A stretch of DNA of 41,309 nucleotides from Candidatus Aenigmatarchaeota archaeon. Lineage in GTDB: Archaea; Aenigmatarchaeota; Aenigmatarchaeia; Aenigmatarchaeales; Aenigmatarchaeaceae. Numbering within the stretch: position 1 is the first letter of the stretch; every line of letters starts with the position of its first letter. Location of the stretch: positions 1 to 41,309 of the forward strand of contig JAFGAZ010000011.1 of assembly GCA_016933455.1 (NCBI GenBank). Reading direction: 5' to 3'. The notes under the pieces are model-generated. The model was not told where the DNA came from. It worked only from the letters and a program-made list of their open reading frames with translations, and made no database searches. A program made the position numbers and the translations under genes. Shown one piece after another: positions 16,711 to 25,074 of the stretch.

Positions 16711-18618
16711 TTAAGCTTCGCAAAAAGACATGATGCCTGAAATGTAGTTTATGTCTTCCAATTTCCCATCGCTATTGATATCTCCGGGTTTTATGTCCTT
16801 TCTTATCGCGACCTTTATTCCCAATTTACCGCTGCATATGTTATCGTCGCCACAATAGAATCTTATTGACCTTGTTCTGTCCCACTCTGAACCGGAGTTT
16901 ATTATTTCGTTGTATTCTGACCTCCAGCATTCCTGATCCATCAAAACGCCATTTGTGGGCTTAAATACTGCGTCTATGAATGACCCATCACTATCCGCGG
17001 TCAATGTAAAGCTTTCCGAGTCTATCGTTTCCCTTCCCCTATATTCGAACCTGTCAAAGTAGAAACCTTCATCTGGAACCGCAAAGACATCTACTTGCTG
17101 GTTTTCTGCCAACTCCAAAGTTAAGCTGTCACTAACTATAGCTAGTGGTGCGGGGATAGAATTCATGTAAATATGTCTTCTCACTGTCACACTTCCGGAT
17201 CCCTGAGCCACTCCAAAAGTATATTTCAGCATGTCGTCCTCTTCTCCCTCAAAATAAACTTTCATGAAACCGTCTGCGTCCTCTATCTCCTTTGAAAAAT
17301 CTTGATTAATAGTTCCGAGGTTTGTTTCTGTCCTAACCAAATCCCCATTGAACTCGAAGGTTGCATAGTCTCCGACATCTAGTTTTGCGACAATGCTGCT
17401 TGTGGTGCATTGGTCGGGCTTTTCTTCAACCTTGACACAAACTTCTCCCGAACCTTGGATTATTGCGATGTCAATTATTACTTTATCGTCTCTTGTGTAT
17501 ACATCTGATATTTTCTGAACATCCCAATGAGGATGTGCGAACGTGTAACCCTTTGTTTTTACGTTGAAATAAAGGCCTTCCTTTATTGCGTTGATTATTG
17601 TTTCTACGTCATAATCTTGGTCTAGATCGATTTCATGATAATTCCAATAGTATACCTCTTTTGAATATCCCGGCATAGTGCTTGCCTTTTCAGAAAAGTC
17701 TTGGATGTAATATGGAAGCTCAAAGGGATTTATGTCAAGCTTTCTAAATATATTGAATATTCCTATCGAACTCTGGTCATCATTTTCTGCCAATGCCGGC
17801 CTTGGGCACATGTAAACGTTGAATTTACAAATACCGTTTACCGATTCCGCACTTCCGACATACATGTTTAGCATCCCCTCTTTACTGTATGCGTTATAGA
17901 AAGCATTCTCGTTTGTTATAGATGACAGCGCATTTAATAGCTGCCATCCGGAGAGATATCTACTTCTACTTCCGTCCCAAAAATGAGAATAATCACCGTT
18001 TTCTAGTTCCATATGGTCTGTGGAATAAAGAACGTTTATTTTTCTAGACTCTGGATTTATTTCCACTATACGCCCTATAACACCTTTGTCAGAAAAGAAT
18101 GGCAGAATATTGTTCGAGTTATAGACATATCTGCAGTCGTCAAAGTAAAGATAAGAAGTATCGCTAATACCCCCATAATCCTCAATACCAACTATTTCGT
18201 TTTCTTCTATTGGCTCGAATCTACAAACTACCTGGTTGAGACCTTCTGCAATCTCTATTTCTATGTCTTCTTCTGCGCAGTCGCCAATAAATGGAAAATC
18301 CATATTATCTTGTGGATTTTGTTTGTATGATATTCTGTCTATTCTGTAAGGCTTTCCTGTTATAATGGCGTTCTTTATGGCTGTCTTTAGGTTTTCGCAT
18401 TCGTCGTAATCCGAAAATGAAATTGCATTTTCATCAAACAGATATGAATCGTATTTGAAGCTGTCTTCCAAGTCAAGTGGATTTGTGTCTACAATCTCAG
18501 TGTTTATTGTTTCTGTTGTCGAAGATTTGCTTAGAATGTTTATCATTATCATGATAAACGCGACCATGGCGATGATTGATATTAATATTATGATTGTCTC
18601 GTTTAGGCTTGCTTTCAT
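16711..18618 (-). CDS. Giant N-anchored protein with InlB-like repeats and dockerin-like tail, 635 aa
   Basis: MKASLNE precedes a long hydrophobic helix (residues about 8-32). Residues about 75-180 hold the first shared module (CENLKTAIKNAI ... VVCRFEP). CKFNVYMCPRPALAE near residue 263 is the second shared module, followed by the 'INAIKEGL' segment. Residues about 380-550 are two InlB-like repeats (AIIQGSGEVCV and FGVAQGSGSVTV). After a strand (CSGKLGIKVAI) shared with other giants, the last 25 residues contain GDINSDGKLEDINYI, like one half of a calcium-binding dockerin/EF-hand loop. A TATA box at 18641-18648 implies a leaderless start. An adhesive or scaffold-docking surface role is suggested. 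Confidence 0.6.
   Translation of the reverse strand: MKASLNETIIILISIIAMVAFIMIMINILSKSSTTETINTEIVDTNPLDLEDSFKYDSYLFDENAISFSDYDECENLKTAIKNAIITGKPYRIDRISYKQNPQDNMDFPFIGDCAEEDIEIEIAEGLNQVVCRFEPIEENEIVGIEDYGGISDTSYLYFDDCRYVYNSNNILPFFSDKGVIGRIVEINPESRKINVLYSTDHMELENGDYSHFWDGSRSRYLSGWQLLNALSSITNENAFYNAYSKEGMLNMYVGSAESVNGICKFNVYMCPRPALAENDDQSSIGIFNIFRKLDINPFELPYYIQDFSEKASTMPGYSKEVYYWNYHEIDLDQDYDVETIINAIKEGLYFNVKTKGYTFAHPHWDVQKISDVYTRDDKVIIDIAIIQGSGEVCVKVEEKPDQCTTSSIVAKLDVGDYATFEFNGDLVRTETNLGTINQDFSKEIEDADGFMKVYFEGEEDDMLKYTFGVAQGSGSVTVRRHIYMNSIPAPLAIVSDSLTLELAENQQVDVFAVPDEGFYFDRFEYRGRETIDSESFTLTADSDGSFIDAVFKPTNGVLMDQECWRSEYNEIINSGSEWDRTRSIRFYCGDDNICSGKLGIKVAIRKDIKPGDINSDGKLEDINYISGIMSFCEA
16965..17490 (-). 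repeat. Two InlB-like repeats in the 635-aa protein
   Basis: Two units start with (I-I-Q-G-S-G-E-V) and (V-A-Q-G-S-G-S-V) and end in KVYFEG and DAVFKP. The second has GFYFDRFEYRG in the middle, the typical 'GYxFxxWxG' position. Confidence 0.5.
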
Positions 18619-18640
18619 AAATTCTAATTTAGAATCCCGA

Positions 18641-18648
18641 TATAAATA
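18641..18648 (-). promoter_or_regulatory. TATA box for the 635-aa protein gene
   Basis: Minus-strand ATTTATATC, centre about 27 bases from the ATG at 18618, which suggests leaderless transcription. It lies directly after the 41-residue gene. Confidence 0.6.
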
Positions 18649-18774
18649 TCAAGCAGGTAGATAACTCATTATATCAACCGAGAAAAGTCTGGGGAATATC
18701 AAAAAGAACAGTAAAACACCCATCAATATGAGAAATATTGTTATTATCATGTCTTTTTTTAGCATACCTTTCAT
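18649..18774 (-). CDS. Tiny class III signal protein, 41 aa
   Basis: A short gene starting one base after the stop of the 502-residue gene. The product is MKGMLKKDMIITIF, then a hydrophobic helix to about residue 28, then FPRLFSVDIMSYLPA. K-G is followed by a charged segment before the helix, which is less like a classic prepilin. There is no head domain. It resembles the 47-residue protein at 9040 in size and design. It may be a membrane adaptor of the pilus-like apparatus. Coding status rests on tight spacing and the MKG start. Confidence 0.4.
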   Translation of the reverse strand: MKGMLKKDMIITIFLILMGVLLFFLIFPRLFSVDIMSYLPA

Positions 18775-18775
18775 A

Positions 18776-20284
18776 TCATTCACTACATATTGTTATGGGA
18801 TCCATTACTAAAATAGTCCTTGGTTCGAAATTCTCTTTAAGGTCGTATTTATCAATTACTTCTTCAAGTATACTTGTTTCTATCGTTTCAGTTAATGTGT
18901 AAAACGTCATGGGTTTTTTTGTGATAAATATCTTTTTTAATCCCAATACTATTTTTATTCTTTCACCAACCGTCGTTTTGTCGAATTGGAACTTGTGGCT
19001 AAGAGATGGAGAAAATGCAAAACTTTCTAAATCGTTATCAAAAATTTGTGTTCTTTCTCCTATGTTACTTGTTTCATAATAATCATTCCAGCATTCAGAA
19101 TCAAATGATAATGTGTTTGTGCCTATGTCAGTGCTTTTGATTGGAGAATAACTGAAATATGCCTTTTCTATTGTGGGCCAATATTCTGATCTGAAATAAC
19201 TTGTTTTTTTGTTATTATCTATGTTAATTCTATTCCATTCCCACATGCCTGCATCGATTGAATCTATTATTGAAAATTCCGGATGAGGAAGTGAACTTGA
19301 GAAATCGAATTCAAAGTAGTGAGGGTTATAACCGTATATGTTATAACCGTTGGGTACCGAAGGTCTTGAGCCACATACCAAATCTCCAACAAAATCACTG
19401 AGAATAGCTCTGCAAAGAGCCCATATCTTTATATCTGCTTCTTGGTCTTTCGGCTCACCATTCCATACAATATTTTCATTGTAATAGAGATTGCTTTCAT
19501 CAAGGTTCCTGACCTTTTTGAAAACCTCAACAGCAGTCTCATCAAGAGATGTTGCTATGGCGTTTTGTCCGCAGACATAGAGGCTATAGGAACAAGAAGC
19601 GTCATAGTCTTTTTTTATGCTGACATTTGTTACAAGAATTCTAACCGTTCCTCCGTTTTCAAATTTGTAACCTTCGCTTGTTCCACGTCCACTAAAAAGA
19701 TAATTTACAGAATTTACATCATCCAAAACATTTAGCGAACCTAGTTCTTTTGGAAGATAACAGCCATGAATGTCTGGTTGATAATCATCTAGTCTTATGT
19801 CGTCTTCTCTTAGTTCGTTGTATTTTATGGTCGGACTGAATTTACATATTTTTCTTTCCACGTTACTTTCTGTTTTACCGTATATTTTTTCATTGACGTT
19901 TCTTGAAGGACATCTGCTTATTGCGTTTAGTAAATCGTTTATTTTAAACTCTGATCCTGCTACAACACTATATTTTATCAGGCAGAATTCCCCTCCTTTT
20001 ATGTTTGTTTCTATACATCTTCTAAGGTCCTCGCAAAAAGGAGAATCATAACCAGAATAGTAATCTGTATGTTCTTGAATATCCAAAACATCTGGGTCGT
20101 TTGGATCAACTATAAGGTCGTTTATGTCAAATACATAAGGTTTGTAAACATTGTATCTTGAAAGCACATCCGTTGTTTTATCCTCGAATGATTCGTTTGC
20201 TAGCTGTATCATTGAAATCAAAACTAGCATCCCTATGATAGAAATTATAACGGCCTGTGTTATGCTAATAAGGATTCCTTTCAT
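18776..20284 (-). CDS. Giant class III signal surface protein, 502 aa
   Basis: MKG is followed by a helix (ILISITQAVIISIIGMLVLI). Residues about 84-170 match the first shared module (CEDLRRCIE ... RKICKFSP). CSYSLYVCGQNAIATS near residue 230 is the second. A third part (IIDSIDAGMWEWNR) and a final strand (GERIKIVLGLKK) also occur in the other giants. It has no InlB-like repeat or Cys array, so it appears to be the simplest full-length member of the paralogue set. It is the first pilin-like gene after the TadC gene, with its own TATA at 20308-20316. Function is unknown; structural subunit or adhesin is the best guess. Confidence 0.6.
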   Translation of the reverse strand: MKGILISITQAVIISIIGMLVLISMIQLANESFEDKTTDVLSRYNVYKPYVFDINDLIVDPNDPDVLDIQEHTDYYSGYDSPFCEDLRRCIETNIKGGEFCLIKYSVVAGSEFKINDLLNAISRCPSRNVNEKIYGKTESNVERKICKFSPTIKYNELREDDIRLDDYQPDIHGCYLPKELGSLNVLDDVNSVNYLFSGRGTSEGYKFENGGTVRILVTNVSIKKDYDASCSYSLYVCGQNAIATSLDETAVEVFKKVRNLDESNLYYNENIVWNGEPKDQEADIKIWALCRAILSDFVGDLVCGSRPSVPNGYNIYGYNPHYFEFDFSSSLPHPEFSIIDSIDAGMWEWNRINIDNNKKTSYFRSEYWPTIEKAYFSYSPIKSTDIGTNTLSFDSECWNDYYETSNIGERTQIFDNDLESFAFSPSLSHKFQFDKTTVGERIKIVLGLKKIFITKKPMTFYTLTETIETSILEEVIDKYDLKENFEPRTILVMDPITICSE

Positions 20285-20307
20285 AATAGAGAAATTATTA
20301 AAATCTA

Positions 20308-20316
20308 CTTATATTT
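20308..20316 (-). promoter_or_regulatory. TATA box for the 502-aa protein gene
   Basis: Minus-strand AAATATAAG, centre about 28 bases from the ATG at 20284. It overlaps the last codons of the TadC-like gene, giving the surface proteins a promoter separate from the ATPase/TadC pair. Confidence 0.5.
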
Positions 20317-22393
20317 ATGTCGGGATTGCCAATAGCGCTTCTATTGGTCCTCCAAACATTGCATATGTCAAAAACCAGCTGAGTATGTATATCGTTATGG
20401 CAATCATTGTTATCATCCAAATATTTTGTCTAACGCCCACAGGGTCGTCGCCATACATAACGCCATTTAGGAATATTGAAAGCAAAACGGCAGTTTCAAC
20501 CATATATATGCCAATAACTAGTTGGAACATAGAAGGAGTTATTGGCAAAGAACCCCCGCTTCCCATTGCCCAAGGCAATAGCATGACTGTTTGATATGTG
20601 TTCATATCGCCTGAGGCAGCTGTGAGGTTCCCCATCGCTGACCCCAGATTAGTGAGTATTCTAAGAATTATGACAGCCATGGTAAGTGTAACTCCTGAAA
20701 CCAGCGGGGCTAGAAACATGGCCAAGAACTTCATGCTTGTTACGGTTTCCCCTAATATTTCATTTATCTCTTCTTTCACTTCATGCACATCTTTTAGATA
20801 TCTAGATATAGTTACCATGGAATTGGCTGCCGTATTGATGCTTTTCTTTGACGATTGCATTAGGGTTTGCATTATAGATTGTATTAGGTTTGATGGATAG
20901 TACCAAAGAGCTCCGACTTTCTTGTCAAACAAAGCCTGATCAAAGGTATAACCGAATTTCTTCATGTTAAGGCTTATTATGTCAAAGAATTTTGATATCC
21001 TCATCTCCTTTAGATTGGCTCTTGCCTTTTCAATAGCAAGTTCAAGCGGAAGCCCTCCTGAAACCGCGTTCCCTAGCTGGAAAAGAGCTGTTGCGAACTC
21101 GTCTTCTATTGTTTCGATATCCTTTCTTATCTTTATCTTCTGGTAGCTGTCCAAAAACGCATAAGTTACAACAGAAAACGTTATACCTAATATTATCAAT
21201 AGAGAGTAGTTAACAGAGTTATATACAACAGGGTCTCCAATTCCCACAAAACCCAATATTATGAACGGTATTGCAATTGCTAAAGATATTGGAAGTATAG
21301 GTATCATCTTGCTTCCGACCTCAAATTTTCCCATCAAAGGAACATTTTTGGCCTTTGATATGTCAGGGGGTGAGAATGTGGGAGGTTTTGACGAAAGCAA
21401 ATAGCTGACCACAAAATATAGACCTATGGGAAGCATTACGTCGTAGCCAAAGAATACAAAAGACGGTTTTACTGTGTCTGATATGAATATCATTATGACA
21501 GGAAACAGTATAAGCCCCATTACAGGCAATAGAACTCCCATGGCGTATATTAGCATCATGGGCATTCTAAGATCTGCTGCATAATGCCTTGCCCTTTCTC
21601 TTGTGCCATTAAGTATGACGTTTATTGTTTCTTCATATACAGTTTCTCTTCTTTTTTCTTCAACAAGAGAACCTCTAAGCAGGTTCAAAGCCTCTGAGAA
21701 TTCCCTGTTTTTGTCCTTCCATCTGTTGATATAGTCTATGAGGGCAAAATCCGCAGAAGGATATTTTCCAGTTTCAATGTCCCAAAGCAGTTTTCTCAAA
21801 TCCCATGCTAGAGGGCCGTTTAGGTACTGTGAGGCGAACTTTACAGCTCCTTCAAGATTTGGAGAAGCTCTCATGTATATTACCATGTAAAGAATTGCCA
21901 AAACGCTGTCAGACGACATTTTCATTCTCATGGATTTTGCCTGATACTCTGGATAATTGTAAAAATAGTAGAAAACACCTGCAACTGCTAAAAGACCGAA
22001 TATTCCAAAAATCATTCCGATTCCCAATGCTATAGAGAGTGTTACTGCTATCAAAGAAACAACTGTTGAAAGAAATGCCAAAGAATATACGCCTTTAGGG
22101 GTGGCGTTAATATAAGCAGCATGTATAGAATTTTCAATAGTTGTAGCAGTATTTTGATTTGGTTTTATCGGGAATATTTTTTCAGCAAAAAAACATGCTT
22201 TTTCATATAAAGTTTCTGGTTTTTGTTTTATTTCTTCCATAAAGCTTTTGTATTCTGATGTGTATGGAACTAATTCCCTTTCTTGTTCAGGCATTTGTAT
22301 ATTGTTTGCTTTAAGGGCTTTTTGCATTTGCTCTTTCTTTAGTTTTCTTGCTCTTTCAAGAGCTTCATCTCTTTTGTTCTTTTTTTCAAACAT
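20315..22393 (-). CDS. TadC/ArlJ-type membrane platform with two T2SF domains, 692 aa
   Basis: This is the inner-membrane platform of a type IV filament system, which works with the cytoplasmic ATPase to push subunits into the filament. Residues 1-90 are charged and cytoplasmic. Hydrophobic pairs at about 110-150, 280-330, 365-410, 570-600 and 640-685 flank two cytoplasmic helical domains (about 170-280 and 430-560) typical of T2SF (PF00482). The second has the familiar GNAVSGGLPLELAIEKA segment. The length suits the fused two-domain archaeal form (as in ArlJ and related pilus proteins). It starts immediately after the stop of the ATPase gene. The pair is confidently a secretion motor; which filament it builds is inferred from the neighbours. 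Confidence 0.85.
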   Translation of the reverse strand: MFEKKNKRDEALERARKLKKEQMQKALKANNIQMPEQERELVPYTSEYKSFMEEIKQKPETLYEKACFFAEKIFPIKPNQNTATTIENSIHAAYINATPKGVYSLAFLSTVVSLIAVTLSIALGIGMIFGIFGLLAVAGVFYYFYNYPEYQAKSMRMKMSSDSVLAILYMVIYMRASPNLEGAVKFASQYLNGPLAWDLRKLLWDIETGKYPSADFALIDYINRWKDKNREFSEALNLLRGSLVEEKRRETVYEETINVILNGTRERARHYAADLRMPMMLIYAMGVLLPVMGLILFPVIMIFISDTVKPSFVFFGYDVMLPIGLYFVVSYLLSSKPPTFSPPDISKAKNVPLMGKFEVGSKMIPILPISLAIAIPFIILGFVGIGDPVVYNSVNYSLLIILGITFSVVTYAFLDSYQKIKIRKDIETIEDEFATALFQLGNAVSGGLPLELAIEKARANLKEMRISKFFDIISLNMKKFGYTFDQALFDKKVGALWYYPSNLIQSIMQTLMQSSKKSINTAANSMVTISRYLKDVHEVKEEINEILGETVTSMKFLAMFLAPLVSGVTLTMAVIILRILTNLGSAMGNLTAASGDMNTYQTVMLLPWAMGSGGSLPITPSMFQLVIGIYMVETAVLLSIFLNGVMYGDDPVGVRQNIWMITMIAITIYILSWFLTYAMFGGPIEALLAIPT

Positions 22394-24625
22394 TCATATA
22401 CCCGCGTAAGCCTTGAACCACTCAAGCCAATCTTTGAAAACTTCATCGCTGTTTATGTGCCCAAATTCCTTTCTGGATTTTTCGCACAAAGTATGAAACA
22501 TCTGGTTGACCTTGACCGTAGTTTCAGCTTCGAGCAGTTCAAGCTTGTTGTTTTTTTCTGCAATGCTGACAATCGTTTCCAGAATTCTTGCACGAAGCTT
22601 GATGTTGTCCCAGATATAGTCCCATCTGCCAGCCCAGCCAGGTACATTGGAAGCTACCTGGTTTAGGATCACTGATTCGCCGTTGAGAAGAGTATCAGTC
22701 GGCTTTAGCTTGTCGGCAGACGAGTCGTATTCCATAAGGTTCACAAAGCCGCCCTCATCATCCGGGTCTTTCTTCCAGTGCTTTCTGACCTCTGTTATTT
22801 CTGTCACTCTTCTAAAGGTCCTAAGGCCGTCGGAAGTTTTCAACTTGTTACACACAACAATAAAGTCAACTGCCTTGAAGCTGGTGGCAGGAACGCCCAA
22901 GTCGTTTATTATCCTGTCAAAAACTCCGTAGGCAGAGTCTCCGTGCACAGTTCCGGCAACAATGTTGGCCATGGCTCCTATTCTCATGGCTTCGAATAAT
23001 GCTTTGGCTTCTGTTGAACGGATTTCTCCAATAAATAGGCATGAATCCCCCAAACGCAAAGATGTTCTTATGACTTCCTCTGCTGGCAATTCCAGTTCAA
23101 CACGGGTTATAACTGACCTTGACTTTAGTCTTTCTATGTTATAGCCAAGAGCCCTAACCTGCTCAACAGGAAGTTCCAGGGTGTCCTCTGATGTGACTAT
23201 TCTATAGTACGGCAGAACCTGAAGCATCATGCTTCCAAGCAATGATGATTTTCCAGCTCCCCTTGTTCCTGCCACAAGTACTGTTCTTCCGTATGATGTC
23301 ACAAACCACAAAAGCCCTCCAAATAATGGATCGAAATATCCTTCTTTTATGAAGAGGGGAAAAGTCCAGGGCTTGAACCTGTGCCTTCTTAGGGCAAAGC
23401 CAAGACCGTCGGGTGATAGCCTTGGGTTTATGGCTGCAACTCTGGCAACACCTCCTGGTATTATGAACTCAGAGTCCAGTACAGGGTTTGCCTCGTCCAG
23501 GGGCCTTCCAGACATTAATTTGAAACGAGTTGCCCACCTGTCCCCATCCTCTCTTGTAGGAACCAGGTTGGTTTCGCATTCCTCATAATCTTGATGGTAA
23601 ACGTAGACAGGAATATTTCCCATAGGCGAGTTGATGTAAACGTCTTGTATCTTGTCGTCTTTTAGCAGAACTTCCAGTATGCCAAGGCCCGCAGTGTATC
23701 TTGTTAGTATGCTTGCCAACTTTTCCATTTGCCCCGGTTCGAAATTCTTGCCAGCCTCTTCTGCCAGATCCCTTAGCAAATCCAAGGAAAGGGTGTGGAA
23801 AATTTCCCTCATTCTTGCCTGTTCTGTTATTTCCAATTCCTTGGGTCTTCTTTCCTCAAGAATTCTTCTAGCTGCGTCAAGAATGTTGTATTCGTCCTCG
23901 TTTAGCTTGAACTCTGGGGGAACTGCGTGGTAGATGTATCTGACCTTGCCTGGAACCTTGAAAATTTCAACATCAGTATCGCCCACCTTGTATCTTGCCA
24001 CTGTTTCGCCTGGCGGCGGCTGGGCCATGAATTTTGTGTACATAAAGTTCGGCCTTATGGTGGGCTTGAAGAATCTTCTGTACAAGGACCTGTCCCCTAT
24101 GTGATAGCCTGAGATATAGGGCTTGGATTTGTCTATAAGCTCGGCGTTGTCAAGCATGTCCTTTAGAGGCAAAAGGCAGTTTTCAAGATAGTGCTTTATG
24201 CAGTCAACATACTCGTCAGAAACCATCTTTGTCTTAAGGTGCCTAATTTCCCTTATCAGATTGACATATGCTCCTATCGGGTCTCCCCTTAGCTGAGAAG
24301 TCACAAGGTCACGTATCCAGCCGTACCACTGTGCCAAATACTTTGAGCACTGGTTAACAGCTATGTTTCTAACAGAGAGCAGCTTCCTTTCCTTTACTGC
24401 CACTGTGATTATATTGGCAATTTCCTTTAGCATTCTTGTCTGGTCATAGTCGTACTCGTATTCCCTGGTCTCTGCCAAAACAACTGACACGATTCTTTTC
24501 TCTTCTATTAGCTTTTCTATGACACGCGCCATCACAACGTCAGAATCCTCTACAGTAAACCCGAAAACCGACCCCAAACAGTTCATTCTTAGAACGCCGT
24601 CTTTTACATCTGTCTCAAAAACCAC
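22394..24625 (-). CDS. TadA/VirB11-type secretion ATPase, 743 aa
   Basis: Hexameric ATPase that powers assembly of type IV filaments. Walker A is GTRGAGKSS near residue 450, the Asp/Glu box and Walker B are in the region ending CLFIGEIRS near residue 530, and the His box is GTVHGDS near residue 558. The N-terminal 260 residues are a long accessory domain with few clear motifs; a PPPGET linker lies near 205. The length exceeds ArlI (about 550) and is closer to archaeal adhesion-pilus ATPases. The start is GTG at 24625 with AGGTGC ahead. The TATA box at 24661-24668 drives it together with the TadC gene. A divergent pair of coiled-coil genes shares the promoter region. Confidence 0.92.
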   Translation of the reverse strand: MVFETDVKDGVLRMNCLGSVFGFTVEDSDVVMARVIEKLIEEKRIVSVVLAETREYEYDYDQTRMLKEIANIITVAVKERKLLSVRNIAVNQCSKYLAQWYGWIRDLVTSQLRGDPIGAYVNLIREIRHLKTKMVSDEYVDCIKHYLENCLLPLKDMLDNAELIDKSKPYISGYHIGDRSLYRRFFKPTIRPNFMYTKFMAQPPPGETVARYKVGDTDVEIFKVPGKVRYIYHAVPPEFKLNEDEYNILDAARRILEERRPKELEITEQARMREIFHTLSLDLLRDLAEEAGKNFEPGQMEKLASILTRYTAGLGILEVLLKDDKIQDVYINSPMGNIPVYVYHQDYEECETNLVPTREDGDRWATRFKLMSGRPLDEANPVLDSEFIIPGGVARVAAINPRLSPDGLGFALRRHRFKPWTFPLFIKEGYFDPLFGGLLWFVTSYGRTVLVAGTRGAGKSSLLGSMMLQVLPYYRIVTSEDTLELPVEQVRALGYNIERLKSRSVITRVELELPAEEVIRTSLRLGDSCLFIGEIRSTEAKALFEAMRIGAMANIVAGTVHGDSAYGVFDRIINDLGVPATSFKAVDFIVVCNKLKTSDGLRTFRRVTEITEVRKHWKKDPDDEGGFVNLMEYDSSADKLKPTDTLLNGESVILNQVASNVPGWAGRWDYIWDNIKLRARILETIVSIAEKNNKLELLEAETTVKVNQMFHTLCEKSRKEFGHINSDEVFKDWLEWFKAYAGI

Positions 24626-24660
24626 TATAGCACCTAACTTTAATATGAAAATTCAATAAT

Positions 24661-24668
24661 TATATATA
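24661..24668. promoter_or_regulatory. Bidirectional TATA region between ATPase and coiled-coil genes
   Basis: TATATATA, self-complementary, lies 36 bases before the rightward ATG (24700) and about 40 before the leftward GTG (24625). Both starts have ribosome binding sites (GTGAT and AGGTGC), so these messages carry short leaders. Confidence 0.5.
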
Positions 24669-24699
24669 AATGGCGATTTTAAAATAATAATGTGATATA

Positions 24700-25074
24700 A
24701 TGGCAGAAAGAAATATCCAGGCTATTCTCAACGAACTTGTGCGAAGGGCCAACGAATCCACCAGAAGGTTAAGGGACCTTGAGGAAAGGTCTTCGCTTGT
24801 GGAGGGGCGTTCTTCCACTCTTCAGGATGCCATGCTCAAGATGAACGATGAGAAAAGGGTCTTTAACGAGGAAATTAACGAGCGATTGATTGATATTGAA
24901 AATAATATATTGAGGATAGACAATGAATTATTAAGGATGAACAAGAACATGGAGAAGATGGCCAAGCGAACCGAATTGCACGAATTGGAGAACATGATAG
25001 ACATATTTAACCCACTAAAGACAAACTTTGTAACAAAGGAAGACGTTAAAAGGATTATTAGGGATTTGAGATAG
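24700..25074 (+). CDS. Coiled-coil protein, 124 aa
   Basis: A highly charged protein with heptad-like spacing through residues about 5-95, then a short tail (NFVTKEDVKRIIRDLR). It has no membrane segment or Cys, so it is cytoplasmic. GTGAT lies a few bases before the ATG. It is divergent from the secretion ATPase and directly abuts the next coiled-coil gene. Archaeal filament systems often encode cytoplasmic coiled-coil accessory proteins (ArlC/D/E) beside the ATPase, and this may be an analogue. That role is inferred from location; I do not recognise the family. Confidence 0.5.
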   Translation: MAERNIQAILNELVRRANESTRRLRDLEERSSLVEGRSSTLQDAMLKMNDEKRVFNEEINERLIDIENNILRIDNELLRMNKNMEKMAKRTELHELENMIDIFNPLKTNFVTKEDVKRIIRDLR

